Of a DNA stretch of 5,602 nucleotides, positions 1-5,602 are shown piece after piece. The notes below the pieces were generated by a model, which worked only from the letters and a program-made list of their open reading frames with translations, was not told where the DNA came from and made no database searches. The translations under genes were made by a program, and so were the position numbers. Each line of letters begins with the position of its first letter. Positions within the stretch are counted from its first letter, which is position 1. The stretch is from Gemmatimonadota bacterium (lineage in GTDB: Bacteria > Gemmatimonadota > Gemmatimonadetes > Gemmatimonadales > GWC2-71-9): positions 1 through 5,602 of the forward strand of contig QHUE01000046.1 in assembly GCA_003221825.1 (NCBI GenBank), in the 5' to 3' direction.

Positions 1-478
1 TGAGTACCGCCTGGCGCTCGCCGGCGATGAGGCCGAGCCCCGGGACGGCCGCTGGGGCGTCCACCGGCGCGAGATGCAGCTCTGCCCGCCCGGTTTCCAC
101 AGCGCGGCTCTGGTAGGTCCCGGCATCGGTCTCGAGGTCCATCCCATCGGGCGTACCGACACCCAGATGCGCAGCGAGGGTCGTGCTGCACAGGGCGGCA
201 TTGCCGCACATGGCGGCGTGGGATCCGTCGGCGTTGTAGTAGATCATCCGGGCCGCGCCCGCGTGCGAGCCCGGCCCCACGAAGACGATACCGTCGGCGC
301 CCACGCCGGTGCCCCGCGCACACACAGCCTGCATGTCTTCCGGCGTCCAATCGGCCGGTGTGGACACGCGCGCGTCGAGCATGACGAAATCGTTGCCCGA
401 TCCCGTCATTTTGTAGACCGGCAGGCCGATCAGATGCGGCCGAACCAGGCCATGAGCCTGAGGCGCGGCACCTTCCAC
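1..478 (-). CDS. dapF: Diaminopimelate epimerase, N-terminal part (runs off left edge)
   Basis: Interconverts LL- and meso-diaminopimelate in the cytoplasm, for lysine and peptidoglycan synthesis. The reading frame is open to the window edge and gives about 136 residues counted from the ATG at 409. It carries the family's opening KMTGSGNDFV, then GVGADGI, then YNADGS followed by MCGNAALC, whose first Cys (codon 206-208) should be the first catalytic cysteine. The second half, with the partner cysteine, lies outside. The start is uncertain. ATG 409 would cut off the first strand (LPVYK) that homologues keep. GTG 478 has a good GGGAGG ribosome site at 483-488, four bases upstream, but adds about 18 unfamiliar residues and overlaps the GT2 gene by 49 bases. 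A CTG at 424 would give the most typical N-terminus. I chose GTG 478. The motif is unusual in having Ala and Leu where CGNGxRC normally has Gly and Arg. Confidence 0.9.
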   Translation of the reverse strand, partial: MEGAAPQAHGLVRPHLIGLPVYKMTGSGNDFVMLDARVSTPADWTPEDMQAVCARGTGVGADGIVFVGPGSHAGAARMIYYNADGSHAAMCGNAALCSTTLAAHLGVGTPDGMDLETDAGTYQSRAVETGRAELHLAPVDAPAAVPGLGLIAGERQAVL

Positions 479-1152
479 ACCGCCTCCCGGACGATGGCCC
501 GATTCATCTTGCTTTGCCCCTCGGCCCGGTCGACGAATACGATCGGAATCTCGCGGAGCTTGAACCCTTTTCGCCATGCGCGAACACTCATCTCGATTTG
601 AAAGGCGTAGCCGTTGGAACCGACGGCGGAAAGATCGATCGTTTCCAGCACCCGCCTGCGAAAGCACTTGAACCCACCGGTCAGGTCCCACATCCGGAGG
701 CCCGTGAACCAGCGGGCATAGACGTTGGCGAAGTACGATAGCATCAACCGGCTCATCGGCCAATTGACGATCGTAACCTTGCCGTCGAGGTAGCGTGATC
801 CCAATACGAGGTCCGCATCCTGAATGGCCGTGAGAAAGTCCTTGAGGTGGGCGGGATCGTGCGAGAAATCGGCATCCATCTCGAAGATGTAATCGTACCC
901 CTGCTCCAGCGCCCATTTGAAGCCCGTGATGTACGCCGTCCCAAGCCCCAGCTTCGCCTGGCGGTGGAGCGCGTGCACGCGCGGGTTCGTCCGCGCCATC
1001 TCGTCGACAATCCGCCCCGTGCCGTCGGGCGAGCCATCATCGACTACGAGCACTTCCAGCCGTGGATCCTGCGACAGCACCTGCGGCACGATCTGTGGAA
1101 CGTTGACCGCCTCGTTGTAGGTCGGAATCACGACCAACGCGCGTTCAGCCAC
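430..1152 (-). CDS. GT2 polyprenyl-phosphate sugar synthase (DPM1-like, single domain)
   Basis: Family 2 glycosyltransferase of the dolichyl-phosphate mannose synthase type, expected to transfer a hexose (mannose or similar) from a nucleotide sugar to polyprenyl phosphate at the inner face of the membrane. The 240 residues show IPTYNE (9-14), the nucleotide-binding VDDGSPDGT (37-45), the metal-binding DAD plus FSHDP (93-100), GSRY (118-121), DLTGGFK (156-162), GYAFQIEM (181-188) and the late R-x-x-G-x-SKM (209-216). This covers the whole DPM1 catalytic domain. There is no C-terminal membrane domain, so the protein is of the soluble or peripheral type and would need separate membrane partners. 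The start is GTG at 1152, preceded by GGAG at 1161-1164 with 8-base spacing. The gene follows the YfhO gene and overlaps the start region of dapF. Sugar and acceptor specificity cannot be read from the sequence. Confidence 0.93.
   Translation of the reverse strand: MAERALVVIPTYNEAVNVPQIVPQVLSQDPRLEVLVVDDGSPDGTGRIVDEMARTNPRVHALHRQAKLGLGTAYITGFKWALEQGYDYIFEMDADFSHDPAHLKDFLTAIQDADLVLGSRYLDGKVTIVNWPMSRLMLSYFANVYARWFTGLRMWDLTGGFKCFRRRVLETIDLSAVGSNGYAFQIEMSVRAWRKGFKLREIPIVFVDRAEGQSKMNRAIVREAVWKVPRLRLMAWFGRI
483..488 (-). promoter_or_regulatory. Possible ribosome binding site for dapF inside the GT2 gene
   Basis: GGGAGG on the minus strand, four bases before the in-frame GTG at 478. It is the only good Shine-Dalgarno match upstream of dapF and favours an early start overlapping the GT2 gene, although the spacing is short and the bases also encode GT2 residues. 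Confidence 0.35.
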
Positions 1153-1306
1153 GCCGGCGTCTCCGTTCCCAGGCGGGCGGCAGGACGAAACCGGCGATGA
1201 CGAGCAGCAGCGTGACCACGCCGATCAACTTGCCGCGTGCGAACGCGCGCGAGGAATAGCTCAGCTCGAGCCTCCGGGCGCCTGGGCCCACCGGGCCGCA
1301 TCCCAT
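1145..1306 (-). pseudogene. Out-of-frame C-terminal remnant of the YfhO-family protein
   Basis: A 53-codon frame from ATG 1306 to TGA 1145 spans the end of the YfhO gene, the 108-bp gap and the first bases of the GT2 gene. After about ten unconvincing residues it reads ARRLELSYSSRAFARGK, then a hydrophobic helix (LIGVVTLLLVIAGFVLPP, residues 27-44), then AWERRRRRG. A beta strand, a 'Y-x-x-R-x-F' turn, one membrane helix and a positive cytoplasmic tail form the usual ending of YfhO-family membrane proteins. I therefore read it as the displaced 3' end of the upstream gene rather than an independent gene. It has no convincing ribosome site of its own. It could instead be a small single-helix protein translated by coupling, which I think less likely. 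Confidence 0.6.
1161..1164 (-). promoter_or_regulatory. Ribosome binding site of the GT2 gene
   Basis: GGAG on the minus strand, 8 bases before GTG 1152. It decides the non-ATG start of the GT2 gene, since no other start codon stands before the conserved IPTYNE motif. It lies inside the out-of-frame YfhO tail. Confidence 0.6.
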
Positions 1307-3354
1307 GCGGTCACCCGCGCGTGCGACGGGGACGCGGGCGGCAAACCGCTTAGCGGCGGCGGATTGATCGGAGCGGCAGTTGGAAGCAGGACAACCCGGT
1401 CATAGCCGGGCATCCGCGGATCGGCGAGTGTCGACGGAACCAGCGAATCAGCCCCGACTTTCACGGCCGCGGGAACGACGCGTGCATAAGGCGGCGCGGT
1501 GTCGGCTTGGTAGAGGTAACCGCGGTTTCCGGCTGCGGTCTCGACGGGGCCCAGGACCTTGTGATAACCAGGGATCTGCACCGTATCTGAGATCAGGACG
1601 TACCGAACGGCGAGCAGTGGCCAGAGTCTGGTCGACGTGAGGAGAAAACGCGCTTGCCCCTGTGTTCCGGGCCGGCCGCCGATCAGCTCGTCGAAATAGC
1701 GGAGTTCGTTCCCCTGATAGCCCAGAACCTGGGGGATACCGTGCGCCATCAGCGTGTTTTCTCGATAAACGTTAAAGTCGAGCACTCGGTATGGCTTTGG
1801 TTCGGCGCGCAGGCGCGTCACAATGGCGTCGGCGCGATACAGGCTCTGGTTCGGCGGATCGGAGTACAGCCAGAACCGCCGCCCATCGCGCAACAGATCG
1901 GTGCCCACGAGCAGCGGCAGGCCCAGCGCGAATGCGACCAAGGGCACACTGCCCCGCTGGTAGGCGAACGCCAGCAGCGCCACGGCGAACAGCGCGATGG
2001 CGCCGATGAACGCCGATACCCGAATGCTCGACCCCAGGGCCAGCGCCAACGGCAGCCGCTCGGGCGCGGCGAGCGATTCGGCGAGGTGGCCGAATGCGCC
2101 GGCGAGTCCGAGCAGGGCGATGACGCCTGCCGCGACCATCCAGCCGCGGACATGCCCCGCCCCTTCCTTCTGCTCGAGTCGCCCCGCGCCCAGCGCCGCG
2201 AACGCGGCGGTGCAGAATGCGACTATGAAGAAGACCATGCCCGGCGCGCGCGTCTTCCGGACATACGGCATCACACTCCACCACAGCTTGTAAAACGGCG
2301 TCGCGTTGCTGAGCGCGATGAGCAGGAAGAGAACGCCCATGCCGCCCAGCCACCAAATCAGCCGCCGCCGCTCCCGGGCAAACCCGAGACCGAGGATCGC
2401 GAGCGCGATCACCGGCAGGCCGAGATACTCCGAGTGGAGTTTGAGCCCGTTCGAGCCCCAATACGTGTCCGACTCGCCCACGAATCCCGCGAGGAAGAAC
2501 CCGGGCACGTGCTCCCATGGAATACCGAACGACGCGGCGCTCTCGAACGCGCCCGAGTAGGCGACGGCGCGCGGCGAATGTGGGATGTACTCGAGGAACG
2601 GCAGGATCTGCGGCGCCGCGATGCCGAAGCCCGCGACGACCGCAGCGAGCACGATCCCGAGGCGCGTCAGCCGGGGACCGAGGGGCTCGGTCGTCGGCTC
2701 ACCGAACGTCAGATACAGCGCCCACAGCCCCGTCGCGATGAGCAGGTAGTAGGTCGTCTGCACGTGCGGACTCAGCAGGCAGAGCGCCACGGCGACTGCG
2801 AGCAGCGGATAGCCCCACGTGCGCCGGTCGCGCAGCGCGATGAGCAGCGCGAGGCACGCCAGCGGCAGCATCGTGGAGACGAACAGCTTGCCGTCGTGAC
2901 CGGGACGCGCGTAGGAGATCAGGATGCCCGACAGCTGGTAGGCGAGCCCGCCGACCGTCGACCCCACCCACGAGACGTTGAGGCGCTGCAGGAACAGGAA
3001 CATGAACAGGCCGGCGAGGATGTAGTGGAGGACGAACCCGAGATTCGTCACCTTGTCGGCCGACAGGAACCAGCGGAGGAACGACGTCGGATAGAGCACG
3101 TCGCCATGCGTCACGACCGCGATGTACGGCAGCCCGTCCATGATCATCGGATTCCACAGCGGCAGCTGCCCCGTCGCGCGCCACTGCTCCGCTTGCCACT
3201 CATGCACGGCGTAGGCACTGGCGTACTGGTCGCTCATCGGCGCGGCCAGCCACTTCCCCCGCAGCATCGGGAACGCGAGGACGGCGATGAACAGGACCAT
3301 GAACCCAGTGGCGGCCAGCGTCGGGTAGCGCGGCTGAAACGCACTGGCTGTCAT
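1261..3354 (-). CDS. YfhO-family membrane glycosyltransferase-like protein, C-terminally truncated
   Basis: Large polytopic membrane protein of 697 residues, resembling the YfhO family (GT-C fold). Characterised Bacillus and Listeria members help transfer sugars from polyprenyl phosphate to cell-surface polymers. A first helix (about 13-31) is followed by an outside loop with the acidic SDQ (Asp42), then WNPMIMDGLPY (67-77) and HGDVLYPTSFL (83-93), all typical of the family. Roughly ten more helices follow, to about residue 487. The rest is a soluble, presumably periplasmic domain with HGIPQVLGYQGNELRYFDEL (538-557), LAVRYVLISD (581-590) and PPYARVVPA (621-629). Full-length relatives end with a beta-rich segment and a final membrane helix. 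Here the frame stops at QAPGGSS without them, while a matching tail lies just downstream in another frame. ATG 3354 has no strong ribosome site and lies 19 bases after the flippase-like gene, so coupled translation is likely. Confidence 0.85.
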   Translation of the reverse strand: MTASAFQPRYPTLAATGFMVLFIAVLAFPMLRGKWLAAPMSDQYASAYAVHEWQAEQWRATGQLPLWNPMIMDGLPYIAVVTHGDVLYPTSFLRWFLSADKVTNLGFVLHYILAGLFMFLFLQRLNVSWVGSTVGGLAYQLSGILISYARPGHDGKLFVSTMLPLACLALLIALRDRRTWGYPLLAVAVALCLLSPHVQTTYYLLIATGLWALYLTFGEPTTEPLGPRLTRLGIVLAAVVAGFGIAAPQILPFLEYIPHSPRAVAYSGAFESAASFGIPWEHVPGFFLAGFVGESDTYWGSNGLKLHSEYLGLPVIALAILGLGFARERRRLIWWLGGMGVLFLLIALSNATPFYKLWWSVMPYVRKTRAPGMVFFIVAFCTAAFAALGAGRLEQKEGAGHVRGWMVAAGVIALLGLAGAFGHLAESLAAPERLPLALALGSSIRVSAFIGAIALFAVALLAFAYQRGSVPLVAFALGLPLLVGTDLLRDGRRFWLYSDPPNQSLYRADAIVTRLRAEPKPYRVLDFNVYRENTLMAHGIPQVLGYQGNELRYFDELIGGRPGTQGQARFLLTSTRLWPLLAVRYVLISDTVQIPGYHKVLGPVETAAGNRGYLYQADTAPPYARVVPAAVKVGADSLVPSTLADPRMPGYDRVVLLPTAAPINPPPLSGLPPASPSHARVTAWDAARWAQAPGGSS

Positions 3355-3373
3355 GCTGACCGGCGGCGTATGC

Positions 3374-4294
3374 TTATTCAGAGACTTTCTCCGTGATTAT
3401 CGGAGCTGGAGCAGGCTTGAGGAGCAGTGCGATGCCCGCCGCACCGGTCTCGGTGAGCGTGAGATGCACGCGAGAGGCCAGACTCAACGCCAACGCTCCC
3501 CCGCTGCCGAGAAAGGGCGTGAGAAAACCGACGAGTGCGAGATCTCTCACCCCTAAGCCACCCGGTGCGATGACGGCGATGAGGCCCATGACATAGCCCA
3601 GCGCGAACATACCCATCGCAGCCGGGATCGGCACGCTCGCGGTGGAAATCAGGCCTCGGATGAGCATCCAAAAGGCGACTCCAAAGGTCATCCAGCTCAC
3701 CAGCATCAGGCCGCTCGACAACAGGATGGCCGATATGGGCAGTGGCGGGAGCGGCGTAGTCGCGTCGGCGAAGGTGCCGAGCCATTGCGCGGTTCGGCGC
3801 CAGGCCAGCACCCCGATCAACACGAGCGCTGCCAGGACGGCGCCGCCGAGCAAGACCGGCGACGCGGCGTGCGGCGTGGCGAACGCGACCAGCACGACGC
3901 CCGTCCCCAGCACCACCGCCTGCATCGCGAACGCCGAGACGGCGGCGGCGCTCCGGCGCACCCCGGCGCGCTCCGCGAGCACCACGAGCCCGGCGACGCT
4001 CCACACCTTGCCGGGGATGTAGCGGCCAAGATTGGAAAGGGTCCAGGCCCGCGCGGCGCTGGTGTATGGCAGCCGCTGGTCCCAGCCGCGCAGCATGCGG
4101 CGCCATGATTCGATCTGAATCGCGTAGGTGAGGAAGACGACCGCGACGGACGCCGCCAGCCAGCCGATCTTCGGATCGAGCGTGACATGGACCGATTGAA
4201 AAGCGGCCCAGTTGCGTGCGATCGAGCGCGCGATCAAGGCCAGGACCACGAGCATGGCGGCGATCTTGCCCGCCTTGAGCCAGCCCTTTTTCAA
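3374..4294 (-). CDS. Flippase-like membrane protein, lysylphosphatidylglycerol synthase TM family (UPF0104-like)
   Basis: Polytopic inner-membrane protein of 306 residues. It matches the stand-alone transmembrane half of lysylphosphatidylglycerol synthases, a family often found with polyprenyl-phosphate glycosyltransferases and proposed to move lipids across the membrane. A first helix lies at about 11-26 and a second at 44-60. They are followed by the family signature SNLGRYIPGKVW (87-98) with AERAGV (107-112), then more helices, then the late signature APGGLGVRDLALVGFL (243-258). The start is TTG 4294, overlapping the methyltransferase stop in a TTGA. The open frame continues upstream to 4525, but that part lies within the methyltransferase and looks unlike this family. 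ATG 4255 is possible but would cut into the first helix. No lysyl-transfer (GNAT-like) domain is present, so MprF-type aminoacylation is not expected. Its substrate is unknown. Confidence 0.87.
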   Translation of the reverse strand: MKKGWLKAGKIAAMLVVLALIARSIARNWAAFQSVHVTLDPKIGWLAASVAVVFLTYAIQIESWRRMLRGWDQRLPYTSAARAWTLSNLGRYIPGKVWSVAGLVVLAERAGVRRSAAAVSAFAMQAVVLGTGVVLVAFATPHAASPVLLGGAVLAALVLIGVLAWRRTAQWLGTFADATTPLPPLPISAILLSSGLMLVSWMTFGVAFWMLIRGLISTASVPIPAAMGMFALGYVMGLIAVIAPGGLGVRDLALVGFLTPFLGSGGALALSLASRVHLTLTETGAAGIALLLKPAPAPIITEKVSE

Positions 4295-4908
4295 TCTTTG
4301 ACGAACTTGTACGCGATGGACCGCCCCAGCAGCCACCAGGGCGCGGGTATCGGCGGCCAGATGTACGTACCCGCGTAGTCGGCACGCCGGAAGCCATTCA
4401 TCTCGCCCAGCCGGGTCATCGTCTGCTTGGTCCAGCTGTACACGTGGCCCCACTTGTCGGCCACGCCCAGCAGATTCCAGATGATTTCCTTGAAATGATA
4501 GGGATTGGGCACCGACACGACCCACACGCCGCCGGGCTTCAGTACGCGGTAGACCTCGCCGGCGGTTTGAAACGCCGTCGGCGTATGCTCGAGCACCTCG
4601 ATCATGAAGACGCGGTCAAAGGACCCGTCGGGAAACGGGAGGCCCTTGGTGATGTCGTGAATCAAGACGTCGGGGCCGGCGAACTCGGGCGCGATATCGA
4701 GTCCCTGATACTTGATGCCTTGCGGGAGGAACTTGCGGATATCGCCCTCGCGGCCGCCGATATCCAGCACCGCATGGCCGGGCTGGGTCTGCGCGAGCTT
4801 CTGCGCGAGGCGATAGCGGATACTCTCCTCGCCCCAGTTCCGCCAACCGGCGCGCTTACTATAAAACGCGGCCAGCTCAGGCGAGGCCGGGGCTACGCGT
4901 TTCGCCAT
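4291..4908 (-). CDS. Class I SAM-dependent methyltransferase
   Basis: Cytoplasmic methyltransferase of 205 residues, Methyltransf_11/UbiE-like Rossmann fold. SAM-binding motif I is VLDIGGREGD (47-56). The acidic residue after strand 2 is in YQGLDIAPE (67-75). HDITKGLPFPDGSFDRVF (84-101) holds the third motif, VLEH (105-108) follows, and LKPGGVWVVSVPN (123-135) closes the core. ATG 4908 has GGAG at 4918-4921 with 8-base spacing. It is the first gene of the minus-strand run, facing the divergent GT4 gene across 63 bases. Such enzymes in glycan loci often methylate sugars or lipid carriers, and that is my guess here from context. The sequence does not reveal the acceptor. The C-terminus, with WPPIPAPWWLLG near 185-196, is aromatic and may sit at the membrane. 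Confidence 0.9.
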   Translation of the reverse strand: MAKRVAPASPELAAFYSKRAGWRNWGEESIRYRLAQKLAQTQPGHAVLDIGGREGDIRKFLPQGIKYQGLDIAPEFAGPDVLIHDITKGLPFPDGSFDRVFMIEVLEHTPTAFQTAGEVYRVLKPGGVWVVSVPNPYHFKEIIWNLLGVADKWGHVYSWTKQTMTRLGEMNGFRRADYAGTYIWPPIPAPWWLLGRSIAYKFVKD

Positions 4909-4971
4909 TCGTCAAGCTCCTCGGTATGACATGGATTCGAACGGAAGACAAAGTTACTTATCTTCGAGGCC
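4909..4971. promoter_or_regulatory. Divergent intergenic region, likely promoters for both strands
   Basis: These 63 bases separate the divergent starts of the methyltransferase and the GT4 gene and are more AT-rich than the surrounding genes. On the minus strand, TAACTTTG (4956 to 4949) fits the TAnnTTTG -7 element known from Bacteroidetes. It would place transcription start near 4942, leaving a leader of about 34 bases that keeps the GGAG site. The matching TTG about 19 bases further upstream is absent. No convincing sigma70-type pair was found for the plus strand. Confidence 0.4.
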
Positions 4972-5602
4972 ATGCGCATCCTGCATCTCGTGACCGCGTT
5001 TCCGCGCGATGAGCGCGACATCATCGCGCCGTGGCTGGTTGAGCTGATCAAACGGCAACGCGCCGCCGGTCACGATGCGCAGGTGTTCGCGCCCTCCTAT
5101 CACGGCTCGGCGGACCACGAGTTCGCCGGGATCCCGGTGCACCGCTTCCGCTACTTCTTTGCGCGGTGGGAGGCGCTGACGCATGACGAGTCGGCCGCCG
5201 ACCGGATGCGGCGTTCGCTGCTGTACCGCCTGATGCCGGCGCCGTTCGTGATGGCCGGCATGTTCGCGATCTGGCGCCTGTGCCGGCGCGAGCGCTATGA
5301 CGTCGTCCACGTGCATTGGCCGGTGCCGCTCGCGCTCTGGGGCTGGGCCGCGCGCCGGGCCAGGCGGGCGGCTGTGGTGCTGACGTTCTATGGCATCGAG
5401 CTGCGGTGGGTGAAGCGCGCCCTGCCCTTCCTCACAGGCTTCGTGCGTTGGGCCTGCCGGCGCGCCGATCGCGTCGTGGCCATCTCATCCGAAACCGCGC
5501 GCGAGATTCGCGAGCTCGTCGACGTCCCGGTCGACGTTATCCCCTACACGACCCCGTTTCCGGGCAGGGGCGACGCCCCACCCCGCGCCCTCGCGTCGGG
5601 AG
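4972..5602 (+). CDS. GT4-family (GT-B) glycosyltransferase, N-terminal part (runs off right edge)
   Basis: The first 210 residues of a retaining GT-B glycosyltransferase of family 4, covering the acceptor-binding N-terminal domain. The opening MRILHLVTAFPRDERD has the usual first strand and loop. It is followed by HDAQVFAPSYHG (34-45), WEALTHDESAADR (66-78), the hydrophobic LLYRLMPAPFVMAGMFAIW (83-101) that probably docks on the membrane, DVVHVHWPVP (110-119), LTFYGIEL (137-144) and ADRVVAISSETAREI (165-179). The donor-binding half with the E-x7-E motif lies beyond the edge. ATG 4972 is the natural start for the first strand, although the nearest purine stretch, GAGG at 4966-4969, is only two bases away and may not serve as a ribosome site. 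It is divergent from the minus-strand run. Expected to elongate a lipid-linked or surface glycan; donor unknown. Confidence 0.92.
   Translation, partial: MRILHLVTAFPRDERDIIAPWLVELIKRQRAAGHDAQVFAPSYHGSADHEFAGIPVHRFRYFFARWEALTHDESAADRMRRSLLYRLMPAPFVMAGMFAIWRLCRRERYDVVHVHWPVPLALWGWAARRARRAAVVLTFYGIELRWVKRALPFLTGFVRWACRRADRVVAISSETAREIRELVDVPVDVIPYTTPFPGRGDAPPRALASG

Noticed and set aside
74..601. 175-codon plus-strand open frame
   Set aside because: It is antisense to dapF and the end of the GT2 gene, both of which have full sets of family motifs. Its product is low in hydrophobic residues and unrecognisable.
1654..3396. 580-codon plus-strand open frame
   Set aside because: It lies antisense to the YfhO gene in the same codon register, so it is open only because that GC-rich gene avoids TTA, CTA and TCA codons. 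The product is a shapeless Arg/Glu/Gln/His/Pro-rich chain, while the minus strand encodes clear membrane helices and family motifs.
3378..4397. 339-codon minus-strand open frame overlapping the flippase-like gene
   Set aside because: It is a frame-shifted shadow of the same strand, Arg/Gly/Ala-rich with no motif. The overlapping frame carries both signatures of the LPG-synthase TM family.
4295..4525. Upstream extension of the flippase-like frame
   Set aside because: These codons are inside the methyltransferase gene, and the peptide shows no resemblance to the family. The natural start is the TTG overlapping the methyltransferase stop.
4909..4930. CATACC preceded by TTGTCT with 17-base spacing on the minus strand, as a sigma70 promoter for the methyltransferase
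   Set aside because: Only three of six -10 bases match, and the implied transcription start would fall inside or after the GGAG ribosome site.
4954..5316. 120-codon minus-strand open frame at the right side
   Set aside because: It is antisense to the GT4 gene, whose plus-strand product shows the GT-B N-terminal motifs in order.

Overview
The window is about 65% GC, densely packed and bacterial. The family assortment and the FCB-like AT-rich motif in the only real intergenic gap would fit Gemmatimonadota or a related soil or sediment phylum. That placement is an impression from family resemblance, not something the sequence proves. No RNA gene, insertion sequence, CRISPR array or clear terminator was seen.

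From right to left, the minus strand carries a compact run of genes: a class I SAM-dependent methyltransferase (4291-4908), a flippase-like membrane protein of the lysylphosphatidylglycerol-synthase TM family (3374-4294, TTG start overlapping the previous stop), a large YfhO-family membrane protein (1261-3354), a single-domain GT2 polyprenyl-phosphate sugar synthase (430-1152, GTG start), and the N-terminal part of diaminopimelate epimerase DapF, which runs off the left edge (1-478). Spacings are tiny or negative throughout, so this looks like one transcript. A divergent GT4 glycosyltransferase starts on the plus strand at 4972 and runs off the right edge. The 63-bp gap 4909-4971 between the two divergent starts is the only plausible promoter region.

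Three of the minus-strand genes form a recognisable functional set. The GT2 enzyme would load a sugar onto a polyprenyl phosphate on the cytoplasmic side. The YfhO protein is a GT-C-like membrane enzyme expected to pass such a sugar to an acceptor on the outer face. The flippase-like protein belongs to a family found beside or fused to such enzymes. With the GT4 enzyme and the methyltransferase, the locus looks devoted to building or decorating a surface glycan or glycolipid. DapF (lysine and peptidoglycan precursor) is probably only a passenger at the end of the transcript.

The most notable point is that the YfhO gene appears broken at its 3' end. Its reading frame stops at 1261, but the apparent 108-bp gap before the GT2 gene encodes, in another frame, what looks like the missing C-terminal membrane helix and basic tail of the same protein family (1145-1306). 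This implies a frameshift, probably with an internal deletion, or an assembly error.
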